The notes: generated by a model not told the origin, from the sequence alone. Shown: positions 50,482-60,325, counted from the first letter of the stretch. The stretch is DNA of 64,000 nucleotides from CAYJLB01 sp964370845 (GCA_964370845.1 CAYJLB010000003.1:12373-76372), one strand, 5' to 3'. A program made the numbers and translations.

Positions 50482-50595
50482 TTTTCTACAATTATATTGT
50501 AACTGATTTTACCAAATAATAAAAGTATTTCAGTTAAAAGGAAAAAATAATTCTACATATTAACTAAATTACACTAACAAATTAATACACTTTCA

Positions 50596-52827
50596 CTAAA
50601 AAGTTAATTGGTCAGGGTCGGTAACATTTTTTGCAATCGAACCAACAGCAGGAATAGTTTTTGTCCTAAACTTTTCAAATTCCTCCAAATTATCTTCATT
50701 GATAACAAAAGCCTTTTCTAACAAGGATTTCGCCCTCAAAGTCATTACCGAAACGCCGATAGTATTTTTTGTAGTTTTTGGCAATAAAGCAGCGGTGTTG
50801 AAAAGCACAGCTTTTCCATTTGATGAACGGAGTAAAATGTCAACATTGTCATTAATGTGGAAAATCTCCACAAGAGGGCATTTGTCCGAATAAGCACCAA
50901 TCAATTTCTTACGATTTGTCTTTGTTTCATAAGCAGAAAGTGGAACTTTCGCAACCTTTCCATTTTGATAAACAAAGATTATAAAACCTTTATAATCCTT
51001 AGTTTGAAGCATATTTTTTACACTTTCACCCTCATCAAAAGAAAGTTTTGCTGGAATATAATCTCCAAGTAAACTAGCTTTACTATCGTCAAACTCACTA
51101 ACTTTCGACTTATAAACTTGTACTTTATCACTAAAAAATAGCAATTCAGTTTTGTTAGTAGCTTCCCCTTGAAGATAAATTGAATCCCCTTCTTTGAGCT
51201 TTTGCTCACCGCTCATACGCAGAGATTGAGGAGTAATTTTCTTGAAATAACCACTCTTCGTTAGGAATAAATTCACGTTGTAATCAGGCGTGTCATCTTC
51301 CTCAAAGTCGCTCTCCACCTCATCTTGATAGACAAAAAGCGTTTTTCTCGGTTGAGCATACTTTTTAATTACTTCTTTTAACTCATTTATAATAATCAAA
51401 AGCTGTTTTCTCTCACTTGACAAAATTTCTTTCATTTCCTCAATGTCTTTTTCAAGGGCAGAAATCTCCTCAATTCGCTTCAAAATGTACTCTTTGTTTA
51501 GATTTCTAAGCTTAATGTCAGCAACATATTCCGCTTGCACCTCGTCGATGGAAAAACCTATCATCAAATTAGGAACAACTTCACTTTCTTCAGTGGTTTC
51601 TCGCACGATTTTTATCGCTTTATCAATATCCAGAAGGATTTTTTCAAGCCCTCTTAGCAATCTTAATTTGTCAGCTTTCTTTTTAAGTTCAAAATTTATA
51701 CGTCTTTTTGTGCAATTAAGCCTGAATTCAATCCATTCTTCAAGTATTTCCTTAACACCCATAACCTTAGGATAACCGTTCACTAATATGTTAAAATTAC
51801 AAGAATAATTGTCCTCAAGAGGTGTAAATTTGAACAATTTAGCCATTAATTTTTCGTGGTCAACCCCACGTTTTAAGTCAATTGCAATCTTCAATCCATT
51901 CTTATCCGTTTCATCACGAATATAAGAAATTTCACGAATTTTCCCCAATTTTACAAGAGTTACAATTTTCTCAATTATGGCTTCAATGGTTGTAGTCGGA
52001 GGAATTTGTACAACTTCAATACAATTTGCCTCTTTATCATAGGAATATTTTGAGCGAATTTTTACCGAACCTCGTCCAGTTTGGTAAATTTGCCTCATAT
52101 CTGCCTCATTGTAAACAATGTAACCTCCACCAGCAAAGTCAGGTCCTTTCAGTGTTTGGAGCAAATCCGTTTCAGGATCACGCAATATTGAAATCGCAGT
52201 TTCGCAAATTTCTCCCAAATTGAAAGAAGCAACAGAACTTGCAATTGAAACTCCAATACCAACATTAGAATTAACTAAAATTGACGGATAAGTAGCAGGT
52301 AAAAGTGTAGGTTCCATCATTTTATTGTCATAATTGGGCACAAAATCAACAGTATCTTTGTCAATATCACGAAAAAGTTCGTTGCAAATCATATCTAACT
52401 TAACTTCGGTGTAACGGGAAGCAGCATAAGCCATATCACGAGAATAACTCTTTCCAAAATTACCTTTTGAGTCGATATAAGCGTGCAAAAGCGACTCATT
52501 TCCTCGTGTTAAACGCACCATTGTTTCGTAAATTGCACCGTCACCATGAGGATTTAGCTTCATAGTTTGCCCAACAACGTTTGCAGACTTAGTTTTTGCC
52601 CCAGTAAGCAAGCCCATTTTGTACATTGTGAATAAAAGCTTCCTGTGCGAAGGCTTAAATCCGTCAATTTCAGGGAAAGCACGAGAAACATTAACACTCA
52701 TGGCATAAGGCATATAGTTTTTTTCCAAAGTTTTGGTAATTCCTTCTTCAAAAACTATCCCGGCACCATCTATATAAGCATTTGGCAAGTCATTTTTTTT
52801 ACTTTTTTCTTTCTCTTTTTTTGCCAT
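50596..52827 (-). CDS. parC: Topoisomerase IV subunit A-like protein
   Basis: A 743-residue type IIA topoisomerase A subunit. The active-site Tyr is in AAYAASRYTEV (MAYAASRYTEV here), after the helix-turn-helix HPHGDGAIYETMVRLTRG; a coiled coil and a beta-pinwheel C-terminal part follow. With ParE it unlinks daughter chromosomes. The residue matching the quinolone-contact Ser is Gly. Sequence motifs deviate enough from GyrA that I assign it to the divergent clostridial topoisomerase IV set. The ATG follows GAAAGGAATGG; it is 78 bases after parE. Confidence 0.88.
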   Translation of the reverse strand: MAKKEKEKSKKNDLPNAYIDGAGIVFEEGITKTLEKNYMPYAMSVNVSRAFPEIDGFKPSHRKLLFTMYKMGLLTGAKTKSANVVGQTMKLNPHGDGAIYETMVRLTRGNESLLHAYIDSKGNFGKSYSRDMAYAASRYTEVKLDMICNELFRDIDKDTVDFVPNYDNKMMEPTLLPATYPSILVNSNVGIGVSIASSVASFNLGEICETAISILRDPETDLLQTLKGPDFAGGGYIVYNEADMRQIYQTGRGSVKIRSKYSYDKEANCIEVVQIPPTTTIEAIIEKIVTLVKLGKIREISYIRDETDKNGLKIAIDLKRGVDHEKLMAKLFKFTPLEDNYSCNFNILVNGYPKVMGVKEILEEWIEFRLNCTKRRINFELKKKADKLRLLRGLEKILLDIDKAIKIVRETTEESEVVPNLMIGFSIDEVQAEYVADIKLRNLNKEYILKRIEEISALEKDIEEMKEILSSERKQLLIIINELKEVIKKYAQPRKTLFVYQDEVESDFEEDDTPDYNVNLFLTKSGYFKKITPQSLRMSGEQKLKEGDSIYLQGEATNKTELLFFSDKVQVYKSKVSEFDDSKASLLGDYIPAKLSFDEGESVKNMLQTKDYKGFIIFVYQNGKVAKVPLSAYETKTNRKKLIGAYSDKCPLVEIFHINDNVDILLRSSNGKAVLFNTAALLPKTTKNTIGVSVMTLRAKSLLEKAFVINEDNLEEFEKFRTKTIPAVGSIAKNVTDPDQLTF

Positions 52828-52905
52828 TAAAAAAGCCATTCCTTTCTTTGATTTAAGTTAAATAATATAATTTAAACCACTATTTTACAGTAAGAAAAAA
52901 TTCAT

Positions 52906-54891
52906 TTAACTAATATCTGCAAGTTCCAAATAATCAGCACCGAACTCTGTAATAAAATCTTTTCTCCCTTGTAAATTATCCCCTAAAAGCATTTCAAAAG
53001 TGTCATTTGTCTTTTCGTGGTCTTCAGGTTGAACCTTTATAAGTCGCCTAGTTTCAGGGTTCATTGTAGTCAATGACATCATATCAGGCTCATTTTCTCC
53101 AAGCCCTTTTGAACGTTGCATATCGAATTTTTGTCCCTTTATTTTCTCCAAAATTTCCACTTTTTCACTTTCGCTATAAGCAAAATAAGTCATATCTTTT
53201 GTAGTAATTTCAAAAAGAGGAGATTCAGCAATATAAACAAAACCATTCTCAATAAGTGTTGGAGTTAACCTATAAAGCATAGTCAAAATTAGAGTCCTAA
53301 TTTGAAATCCGTCCACGTCGGCATCGGTACAAATTATGATTTTGCTCCATTTTAAATTGTCCAGATTAAAGGTTGAAAGTTCTTTATTAGCCTTAGTTTT
53401 AACTTCAACTCCACAGCCTAAAACTTTCATCAAATCGGTAATAATTTCATTCTTAAAAATTTTGTCATAATCTGCTTTTAAGCAGTTCAAAATTTTTCCT
53501 CTAACAGGTATTACAGCTTGGAAAGTCGCATCACGAGCCAACTTTACAGCTCCAAGAGCAGAGTCACCCTCCACTATATAAAGTTCACGAAGTCCAATAT
53601 CTTTCGTCCTACAGTCAACAAATTTTTGCACCATATTAGACAAATCTATAGTTCCCGCAAGTTTTTTCTTAAGGTTAAGCCTTGTTTTTTCAGCATTTTC
53701 ACGAGAACGTTTGTTAACCATAACTTGTTCCGCAATTCGAGTCACTTCATCAGGATTTTCAATAAAATAAACCTCTAATTGATGCTTTAAAAACTCAGTC
53801 ATAGTTTCATAAATAAACTTGTTTGTAATTGCTTTTTTAGTTTGGTTTTCATATGAAGTTTGGGTTGAAAATGAAGATGATGCCAAAACTAAACAGTCCT
53901 CAACGTCAACAAAAGAAATTTTTCCTTCATTTTTTAAATACTTTCCATTTTGCTTCAAATAGCTGTCAATTTGGGAAACAAAAGCTTGTTTAACCGCTCT
54001 TTCAGGTGAACCACCATGTTCCAAAAAGCTTGAATTATGGAAGTATTCAAGGCGTTTTTGTTTATTTGAAAAAGTGAAAGAAACTCCAAGTTTCACTTTA
54101 TATTCGGGCTTGTCCTCTCTATCCTTACCTTTTCGAGTTGCAGACCAAGTTTGAATAGAAGTCAATCGTTCTTCCCCAGTAATTTCCTCAATGTAATCAC
54201 TAATTCCGTTTTTATACAAATATTCTTTCTTAAAATAACTTCCGTCATCATTTTGATATTTCAAAACAAAGGTTATATTAGGGTTTACAATAGCTTGTTT
54301 TTGCAATATATCTTCGAAATATTCACATTCAATGTTTATGTCAGTAAATACATCAAGGTCAGGTTTCCAGTGAGTTTTTGTACCTGTTTTTTTGCCAGAA
54401 AAATCTTCTTTCTTAAGACCGCCAACATTCTCCCCTTTTTCAAAATGCAAGTCATATTTAAAGCCGTCACGGTGTACAGTAACGTCCATATATTGGGAAG
54501 CATATTGAGTTGCACAAGCACCAAGACCGTTTAAACCCAGAGAAAATTCGTAGTTTTCACCCTCATTATTTTGATATTTTCCACCTGCATAAAGCTCACA
54601 ATAAACAAGTTCCCAGTTAAAACAATTTTCAGCTTGGTTAAAGTCAACAGGACAACCTCTCCCAAAATCCTCCACCTCAATGGAATTATCGTTATAACGT
54701 GTAATATGAATTTTACTTCCGTGACCGTCCCTAGCCTCGTCAATTGAGTTTGACAATATCTCGAAAATTGAGTGCTTACAACCCTCTATTCCGTCCGAAC
54801 CAAAAATTACCCCAGGGCGTTTTCGTACCCTATCCGCACCCTTTAGGGAAACTATGGCTTCGTTATCATATTTGACAGGTTTTTTTGACAT
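52906..54891 (-). CDS. parE: Topoisomerase IV subunit B-like protein
   Basis: A 661-residue subunit with the GHKL ATPase (RKRPGVIFGSDGIEGCKHS, EILSNSIDEARDG with its Asn, GLGLNGLGACATQYA-like ATP lid) and the TOPRIM metal site VEGDSALGAVKLAR and TDADVDGFQIRTLIL. It powers strand passage with ParC. Both subunits differ from the usual GyrB/ParE wording, for example GVIFGSDG in place of MYIGS. It follows prmA by 34 bases. The ATG follows AAAGGAATG. Confidence 0.9.
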   Translation of the reverse strand: MSKKPVKYDNEAIVSLKGADRVRKRPGVIFGSDGIEGCKHSIFEILSNSIDEARDGHGSKIHITRYNDNSIEVEDFGRGCPVDFNQAENCFNWELVYCELYAGGKYQNNEGENYEFSLGLNGLGACATQYASQYMDVTVHRDGFKYDLHFEKGENVGGLKKEDFSGKKTGTKTHWKPDLDVFTDINIECEYFEDILQKQAIVNPNITFVLKYQNDDGSYFKKEYLYKNGISDYIEEITGEERLTSIQTWSATRKGKDREDKPEYKVKLGVSFTFSNKQKRLEYFHNSSFLEHGGSPERAVKQAFVSQIDSYLKQNGKYLKNEGKISFVDVEDCLVLASSSFSTQTSYENQTKKAITNKFIYETMTEFLKHQLEVYFIENPDEVTRIAEQVMVNKRSRENAEKTRLNLKKKLAGTIDLSNMVQKFVDCRTKDIGLRELYIVEGDSALGAVKLARDATFQAVIPVRGKILNCLKADYDKIFKNEIITDLMKVLGCGVEVKTKANKELSTFNLDNLKWSKIIICTDADVDGFQIRTLILTMLYRLTPTLIENGFVYIAESPLFEITTKDMTYFAYSESEKVEILEKIKGQKFDMQRSKGLGENEPDMMSLTTMNPETRRLIKVQPEDHEKTNDTFEMLLGDNLQGRKDFITEFGADYLELADIS

Positions 54892-54925
54892 TTATATGAT
54901 CATTCCTTTCAGTAATTGCTCACTT

Positions 54926-55897
54926 TTATTTTCTGTTTTCGAGTAAAACTGCCGACCAGCCTTCTTCAGTAGCAATTTCTAAAACTGAAAAACCTTTCTC
55001 AGTAACAGCGTCAATAACTTCGTCTTGTCTTTCAGAAATTATCCCCGAAAGAATTAATTTTCCGTTCTCTTTTAAAAATTCGCCAAAAATTCCACTCATA
55101 TTAATAAGAACATCAGCCACTATATTTGCAGTTATAATGTCAAATCCAGTGCCAATTTTTTCTCGAAGTAAAAGGTCAGAAACAACATCGCCTCTGTATG
55201 CAACATATTGTTCGGTCAAAATCCCGTTTTTATTCGCATTTTCCACCGAAGTAGTAACCGCATTTTCTTCAATATCAATAGCAACAGCACTCTTTCCACC
55301 AAGTAAAATTCCACCAATGGATAAAATCCCGCTTCCACAACCAAGGTCAAGGATTGTATCACCATTCTCTACTACTTTTTCAAGAAGTTCAAGGCATAAT
55401 TTTGTAGTGTGATGTTGCCCAGTTCCAAAACTTGAAGCAGGGTCTATTTCAAGGATTTTCCTATCTCCTGAATTCTCTGCACTCTCCCAAGATGGCTTAA
55501 TATAAAGCTTTTCTCCAATTCCGAAAGGTTTAAAATATTGTTTCCAATTATTCGCCCAATCCTCCTCTTTAATATTTTTGAAAGAGTATTCAAGGGTTCC
55601 AAACTCGTCCTTTTCATCACGGGATTTCAAGGCAACAAGCTCATTTTTTATCATTGAAAGCATTTCAGACCCTTGAGAATTTTCCGGCAAATAAATTGTA
55701 ACAGTAGCAACTTTATCACGAAGTCCAAGCAATTCATCATCAATATAATCCCAATTTCCAGTTTTATCTTCTAAAAAAGCTTGAAACTCCAAAGGGTCGG
55801 CAATACTAAATCCAGTAACGCCAATATTTAAAAGACAGCCACATAAAGGGTCAATCCCAACAGAAGAAGTGGCAATATCCATTTCAATCCAATTCAT
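54926..55897 (-). CDS. prmA: Ribosomal protein L11 methyltransferase
   Basis: A 323-residue SAM-dependent enzyme. The N-terminal substrate domain precedes the methyltransferase core with DLGCGSGILSIGGILLG (SAM site), a conserved Asp/Glu in VAIDIEENAV and TANIVADVLI. It trimethylates ribosomal protein L11. The start follows GGAAAGGAAG. It is first in a prmA-parE-parC run. Confidence 0.94.
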   Translation of the reverse strand: MNWIEMDIATSSVGIDPLCGCLLNIGVTGFSIADPLEFQAFLEDKTGNWDYIDDELLGLRDKVATVTIYLPENSQGSEMLSMIKNELVALKSRDEKDEFGTLEYSFKNIKEEDWANNWKQYFKPFGIGEKLYIKPSWESAENSGDRKILEIDPASSFGTGQHHTTKLCLELLEKVVENGDTILDLGCGSGILSIGGILLGGKSAVAIDIEENAVTTSVENANKNGILTEQYVAYRGDVVSDLLLREKIGTGFDIITANIVADVLINMSGIFGEFLKENGKLILSGIISERQDEVIDAVTEKGFSVLEIATEEGWSAVLLENRK

Positions 55898-55941
55898 TAT
55901 AACTTCCTTTCCTTTCGTTATTTTTTAGTCATATGTATTTT

Positions 55942-55970
55942 ATTATAATACAAAATGGAAATTTATTCAA
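55942..55970 (-). promoter_or_regulatory. prmA promoter
   Basis: Minus strand: TTGAAT at 55965-55970, 17-base spacer, TATAAT at 55942-55947. Confidence 0.75.
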
Positions 55971-56031
55971 GGGTAAATTATATTTTAGCATTATGCACAA
56001 AATATTTTAGATTAGAAATAAAAATAATATC

Positions 56032-56060
56032 TTGACAAAATCGTTTTATTTTTATATAAT
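56032..56060 (+). promoter_or_regulatory. Promoter of the MarR-exporter operon
   Basis: TTGACA at 56032-56037, 17-base spacer, TATAAT at 56055-56060. Confidence 0.88.
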
Positions 56061-56069
56061 TTAATAATG

Positions 56070-56094
56070 AAATAGTATTATTTATGAACTATTT
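56070..56094 (+). promoter_or_regulatory. Inverted repeat, possible MarR operator
   Basis: AAATAGT at 56070-56076 and ACTATTT at 56088-56094, right at and after the expected transcription start, where a MarR repressor commonly binds. Confidence 0.5.
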
Positions 56095-56136
56095 AAAATT
56101 GAAACTTTTTTAGCAGTATAGTAAAGGAGGTAAATT

Positions 56137-56571
56137 TTGGAAAGATATGTTGATTTAATGGATGCAATAATGCGGCTAAATATGTTTTTTCGTCCAGGTC
56201 GAGCACTTTTTGGACGAAAACCTGTTGAAGTTATGTTGCTTAAAGAAATTATCACAAAAGATTATGAAAATGTAGAAGTTACTCCAACTTATTTATGTAA
56301 AGAATTCGGTTTGTCTAAGTCTATGGTTACTTCTATTTTGAATACCCTTGAAGAAGAAAACTATATTGAAAGGCGAATTGACCAAAATGATAGGAGGAAA
56401 ATGATAATTCTTCCTACCCAAAAAGCACGAGATGATCAACAAAAAATTATGGAAATATTAAAAGACAGCTTCTGTGAATTATCAAAAGATTTAGGAGAAG
56501 AAGATACAAAACTGTTTATTTCTTATCTTGAAAAAGCTCACAATTTTTTCCAAGAAAAGTTCAAACAATAA
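56137..56571 (+). CDS. MarR-family regulator
   Basis: A 144-residue winged-helix regulator. The recognition helices are in VEVTPTYLCKEFGLSKSMVTS and the wing in RRIDQNDRRKMI, where the DxR motif of the family is intact. It starts with TTG after AAAGGAGG. It is the first gene of an operon with a two-subunit ABC exporter and probably represses it until a drug or toxic compound binds. Between it and the exporter lies a structured leader with a small open frame. Confidence 0.9.
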   Translation: MERYVDLMDAIMRLNMFFRPGRALFGRKPVEVMLLKEIITKDYENVEVTPTYLCKEFGLSKSMVTSILNTLEEENYIERRIDQNDRRKMIILPTQKARDDQQKIMEILKDSFCELSKDLGEEDTKLFISYLEKAHNFFQEKFKQ

Positions 56572-56590
56572 TTTTTTTGAAAGGAATGGA

Positions 56591-56619
56591 AAGTATGAAA
56601 AATAAGATTTTTCATACTT
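56591..56619 (+). other. Leader hairpin 1 before the ABC exporter
   Basis: AAGTATGAAAAAT pairs perfectly (13 bp) with ATTTTTCATACTT around AAG. It covers the start codon of the small frame at 56595. Confidence 0.7.
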
Positions 56620-56720
56620 CGGAGTTTTGTGCTTCTCGTCCCTTAAGAACGAAAAGCACAAAATGTCCAGAAAGGAATGGTTATATTAATGGAAAAAAAT
56701 CTCCAATTAAACAAAAATAA
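56595..56720 (+). CDS. Possible 41-residue leader peptide of the ABC exporter
   Basis: An ATG with the standard GAAAGGAATGG signal opens a frame of 41 codons (MKNKIFHTSEFCASRPLRTK...) that ends inside the exporter gene, overlapping its start in another frame. Two hairpins lie within it. In B. subtilis the related BmrCD exporter is controlled by a translated leader, BmrB; the arrangement here suggests the same idea, but the peptide is not similar in any way I can see. Whether it is translated is unproven. Confidence 0.45.
   Translation: MKNKIFHTSEFCASRPLRTKSTKCPERNGYINGKKSPIKQK
56625..56663 (+). other. Leader hairpin 2 before the ABC exporter
   Basis: TTTTGTGCTT pairs with AAGCACAAAA, continued by TCGT/ACGA after one mismatch. 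No T run follows, so it is not an ordinary terminator. It ends 8 bases before the exporter's ribosome-binding site. Confidence 0.65.
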
Positions 56721-58452
56721 ATCTAAGTTTCGCTATATAAAATATATACTTCTAACCCTTTTGGCTTGCGTTTTTGTTGTCGTGCAAGTCCTTGCCGACC
56801 TTGAACTTCCAGCATATCTTGAAGTAATTATAAATGACGGAATTGTCCGTGGCGATACTGACTTAATCTGGCAAAATGGAGCTGAAATGATATTGGTTTC
56901 GCTAATTGGTATTGTTGCAGCAATTATTGTAAGTTATATTGCAGCTGTCGTCGCTGCTGGTGTTTCAAAAGATGTGCGAAGTGATGTTTTCCAAAGAATT
57001 GAAAGTTACTCCCTCACCGAATTTGATAAATTTTCAACCGCTTCATTAATTACAAGAAACACAAATGACGTTACTCAGCTCACAATGCTAATTTTTATTT
57101 TGATAAGAATGGCAGTTTCTGCGCCTGTTATGGCGGTAGGTGGAATTATTAGAGCCCTTGAAACTTCACGAGAAATTTCTTGGATTTTAGTAATTGCAAT
57201 TCCTTCAACACTTATTATAATAGGCACACTTATGGGAATTCTTGCTCCAAAATTTTCATTATTACAAAAATTAGTGGACAGAATTAACCTTGTTTCAAGG
57301 CAAACCCTTACAGGAGTACGAGTTATTCGTGCTTTTAGAAAAGAAGAAACGGAAGAAAGACGTTTTGATGAAACAAACACTGATATTAAAAAAGTAAATA
57401 CGTTTTTACTTAAATGTTTAGTTTTAATCTCCCCACTTGTATTCTTAATTCTTGATTTAACACAACTTTCAATTGTTTGGTTTGGTGCACAAGCTGTTTC
57501 CCTTGGTGAAATTGAAGTTGGTTCAGTTATGGCATTTATAAACTATGCGATGCAAGTAATGTTTTCATTTTTAATGGTATCAATGGTTGCTTTGAATATT
57601 CCAAGAGCTTTTGCTTCGTGGAAAAGAATTAAGGAAGTTTTGTTTACAAAATCAATTATAAATGACAAAGAAAACACCGTTGAATTTGACAAAAATACAG
57701 AAATTTCCCTAGAATATAAAAATGTATCTTTCCGATATCCTGGCGCTGATGAAAATGTACTTTCAAACATTAGCTTTACCGCAAAAAAAGGAGAAACAAT
57801 TGCAATTATTGGCGGTACAGGTTCGGGTAAGTCTACAATGATAAACCTACTCCCTCGTTTTTATGACGTTACTGAGGGGGAAATCTTAGTAAATAATGTT
57901 GATATAAGAGATTATAAGCAACTAGATTTACACGAAGCAATCGGCTATGTTTCCCAAAAGGCAGTGCTTTTTTCTGGGACAATTGAAAGTAATATTAAAC
58001 TTGGAAAATTAGATGCTACTGAAGAAGAATTAATAAAAGCTGCTGAAATTTCCCAATCTATGGACTTTATAAACAAAAAAGAAGATAAGTTCCAATCGGA
58101 AATTTCTCAAGGTGGAGCTAACGTTTCTGGTGGACAAAAACAAAGAATTTCTATTGCAAGGGCTTTAATTAGACAAGGTAAAATCTATATTTTTGATGAT
58201 AGTTTTTCAGCTCTTGACTACAAAACTGACCGTGCTTTACGAAAAGAGCTTTCGATTTACACAAAAGACGCTATAAATTTAATTGTTGCGCAACGTGTGT
58301 CATCAATTATGGACGCTGATAAAATTTTAGTCCTTGAAGACGGAGTAATTGTAGGGGAAGGAACTCACAAAGAACTCCTAGCAAACAACGAAATTTACCG
58401 CGAAATTGCCTCTACACAATTATCAAAGGAGGAATTAGAAAATGTCAGATAA
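56689..58452 (+). CDS. ABC exporter subunit with degenerate ATP site (BmrC-like)
   Basis: A 587-residue half-transporter: six membrane helices (to about residue 310), then the ATPase. Walker A is GGTGSGKST, signature NVSGGQKQR. The Walker B end is IYIFDDSFSALD, with Asp in place of the catalytic Glu, and the switch His is Gln (IVAQRVSSI). This is the non-catalytic site typical of one subunit in heterodimeric exporters such as BmrCD and LmrCD. The partner gene overlaps it by 11 bases. The ATG follows GAAAGGAATGG. The substrates are probably drugs or lipids. Confidence 0.9.
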   Translation: MEKNLQLNKNKSKFRYIKYILLTLLACVFVVVQVLADLELPAYLEVIINDGIVRGDTDLIWQNGAEMILVSLIGIVAAIIVSYIAAVVAAGVSKDVRSDVFQRIESYSLTEFDKFSTASLITRNTNDVTQLTMLIFILIRMAVSAPVMAVGGIIRALETSREISWILVIAIPSTLIIIGTLMGILAPKFSLLQKLVDRINLVSRQTLTGVRVIRAFRKEETEERRFDETNTDIKKVNTFLLKCLVLISPLVFLILDLTQLSIVWFGAQAVSLGEIEVGSVMAFINYAMQVMFSFLMVSMVALNIPRAFASWKRIKEVLFTKSIINDKENTVEFDKNTEISLEYKNVSFRYPGADENVLSNISFTAKKGETIAIIGGTGSGKSTMINLLPRFYDVTEGEILVNNVDIRDYKQLDLHEAIGYVSQKAVLFSGTIESNIKLGKLDATEEELIKAAEISQSMDFINKKEDKFQSEISQGGANVSGGQKQRISIARALIRQGKIYIFDDSFSALDYKTDRALRKELSIYTKDAINLIVAQRVSSIMDADKILVLEDGVIVGEGTHKELLANNEIYREIASTQLSKEELENVR

Positions 58453-60325
58453 CAATAAAAAACCTCCAATGGGCGAAAATCAAAGACCACAAGGCAGAGG
58501 CGGACGTGGCCCTGGTATGGGCGGAATGGGAATGCCTGCTGAAAAAGCTAAAGACACAAAGGGAAGTCTTAGAAAATTAATGGCGTTTTTAAAACCTTAC
58601 CGAAAATCCTTGCTTGTTGTAATAATTTTCGCTTCTTTTTCTACAGCCCTTGCTGTTTTAGGTCCTTGGTTACTAGGTCTTATGACAACGAGCATTGCAA
58701 ATAGCTCAATTATGGCAATTACAACAGAACAAGAGTTGGCAATTGACTTCACATATCTAGGAAAAATTGCAATAACTTTGATAATTATTTACTTTTCTTC
58801 CGCACTGTTCAATTACATTCAAGGTAATATAGTTGCAGTTATTTCACAAAAAATCACCTATGACTTGCGAAAAAATATATCGAAAAAAATGTCAAAATTA
58901 CCACTTAAATATTACGATGCAACACCACACGGAGATATTTTAAGCCGCATTACAAATGACGTTGACACCATTTCAAACTCCTTACAGCAAGGCTTATCTC
59001 AAGCTATAACTTCGGCTGTTACGATTATAGGAATTACGGTTATGATGCTTACAATAAGCCCGCTGATGACCTTAATCGCCTTAGTTACAGTGCCTTTAAG
59101 TGGAGTTTTAGTTGCAGTTACAGTAAAGTTCTCTCAAAAGCATTTCAAAAACCAACAAAAATATATGGGCGACCTTAACGGACACGTTGAAGAAATGTTT
59201 TCGGGGCATAATGTTGTAAAATCATATAATCTTGAAGAAAAGTCAATAAACGAGTTTGAGGAAGTAAACAAAAAATTGAGAAAATCAGTAATGTTTGCAA
59301 ACTTTTTATCAGGATTAATGATGCCACTTATGACTTTTGTAGGAAACTTAGGTTATGTAGCAGCTTGTGTTTTCGGTGGATATTTAGTTTCACAAGGCTC
59401 GCTAAGCGTTGGTGGAATTCAATCTTTTATTCAGTATGTAAGAAGGTTTAATCAGCCTATTTCACAACTAGCACAAATTTCTAATTTGTTCCAATCTACA
59501 ATTGCTGCATCGGAAAGAGTTTTTGAATTCCTTGAAGAAAATGAAGAAATCCCTGAAAAAAATCCTCCTGCTTTAATTGAAAATGTAAAAGGAAATGTAA
59601 CTTTTGAAAATGTTTCTTTTGGTTATTTAGAAGATAAAATTATCCTTAAAAACATCAATCTTGACATAAAATCGGGGCAAACAATTGCAATTGTAGGACC
59701 TACAGGCGCTGGAAAAACTACTGTAATAAACCTTTTAATGCGTTTTTACGATGTAAATAACGGTTCTATTAAAATAGACGGCGTGGATATTCGTGATATG
59801 AAACGTTCAGATTTAAGACAAATTTTTGGTATGGTTTTGCAAGACACTTGGCTATTTAGCGGAACTATTATGGAAAATCTTGCTTACGGACGAGAAAATG
59901 CCAGTGAGGAAGAAATTCAATTAGCAGCAAAATCTGCACACTGCTTGCATTTTATCAACACTCACCCAGACGGATTTAATATGGAAATTAATGAGGAAGC
60001 TACAAATATTTCTCAAGGGCAAAAGCAATTGCTTACTATAGCAAGGGCAATTTTAGCTGACCCACCAATATTAATTCTCGACGAGGCTACAAGTTCTGTT
60101 GATACAAGGACTGAAACACGCATACAAAAGGCTATGAACAATCTTATGAAAGGTAGAACTTCTTTTGTTATTGCACACAGATTATCAACAATCCGTGATG
60201 CTGATGTAATTTTAGTAATGCGTGACGGAGATATAATTGAACACGGTTCTCATGAGGAACTTATGAAACAACAAGGTTTTTACAGCGATTTATACAACTC
60301 ACAATTCGAAAAATCCGCAGGATAA
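58442..60325 (+). CDS. ABC exporter subunit with catalytic ATP site (BmrD-like)
   Basis: A 627-residue half-transporter. Residues 1-38 form a Gly/Pro/Arg-rich cytoplasmic tail (RGGRGPGMGGMGMP). Six membrane helices follow, then the ATPase with Walker A GPTGAGKTT, signature ISQGQKQ (altered from LSGGQ), Walker B ILILDEATSSVD with the catalytic Glu, and the switch His in IAHRLSTI. The altered signature and the intact Glu complement the first subunit, as expected of a heterodimer with one working site. It starts 11 bases before the first subunit's stop, so translation is coupled. Confidence 0.92.
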   Translation: MSDNNKKPPMGENQRPQGRGGRGPGMGGMGMPAEKAKDTKGSLRKLMAFLKPYRKSLLVVIIFASFSTALAVLGPWLLGLMTTSIANSSIMAITTEQELAIDFTYLGKIAITLIIIYFSSALFNYIQGNIVAVISQKITYDLRKNISKKMSKLPLKYYDATPHGDILSRITNDVDTISNSLQQGLSQAITSAVTIIGITVMMLTISPLMTLIALVTVPLSGVLVAVTVKFSQKHFKNQQKYMGDLNGHVEEMFSGHNVVKSYNLEEKSINEFEEVNKKLRKSVMFANFLSGLMMPLMTFVGNLGYVAACVFGGYLVSQGSLSVGGIQSFIQYVRRFNQPISQLAQISNLFQSTIAASERVFEFLEENEEIPEKNPPALIENVKGNVTFENVSFGYLEDKIILKNINLDIKSGQTIAIVGPTGAGKTTVINLLMRFYDVNNGSIKIDGVDIRDMKRSDLRQIFGMVLQDTWLFSGTIMENLAYGRENASEEEIQLAAKSAHCLHFINTHPDGFNMEINEEATNISQGQKQLLTIARAILADPPILILDEATSSVDTRTETRIQKAMNNLMKGRTSFVIAHRLSTIRDADVILVMRDGDIIEHGSHEELMKQQGFYSDLYNSQFEKSAG

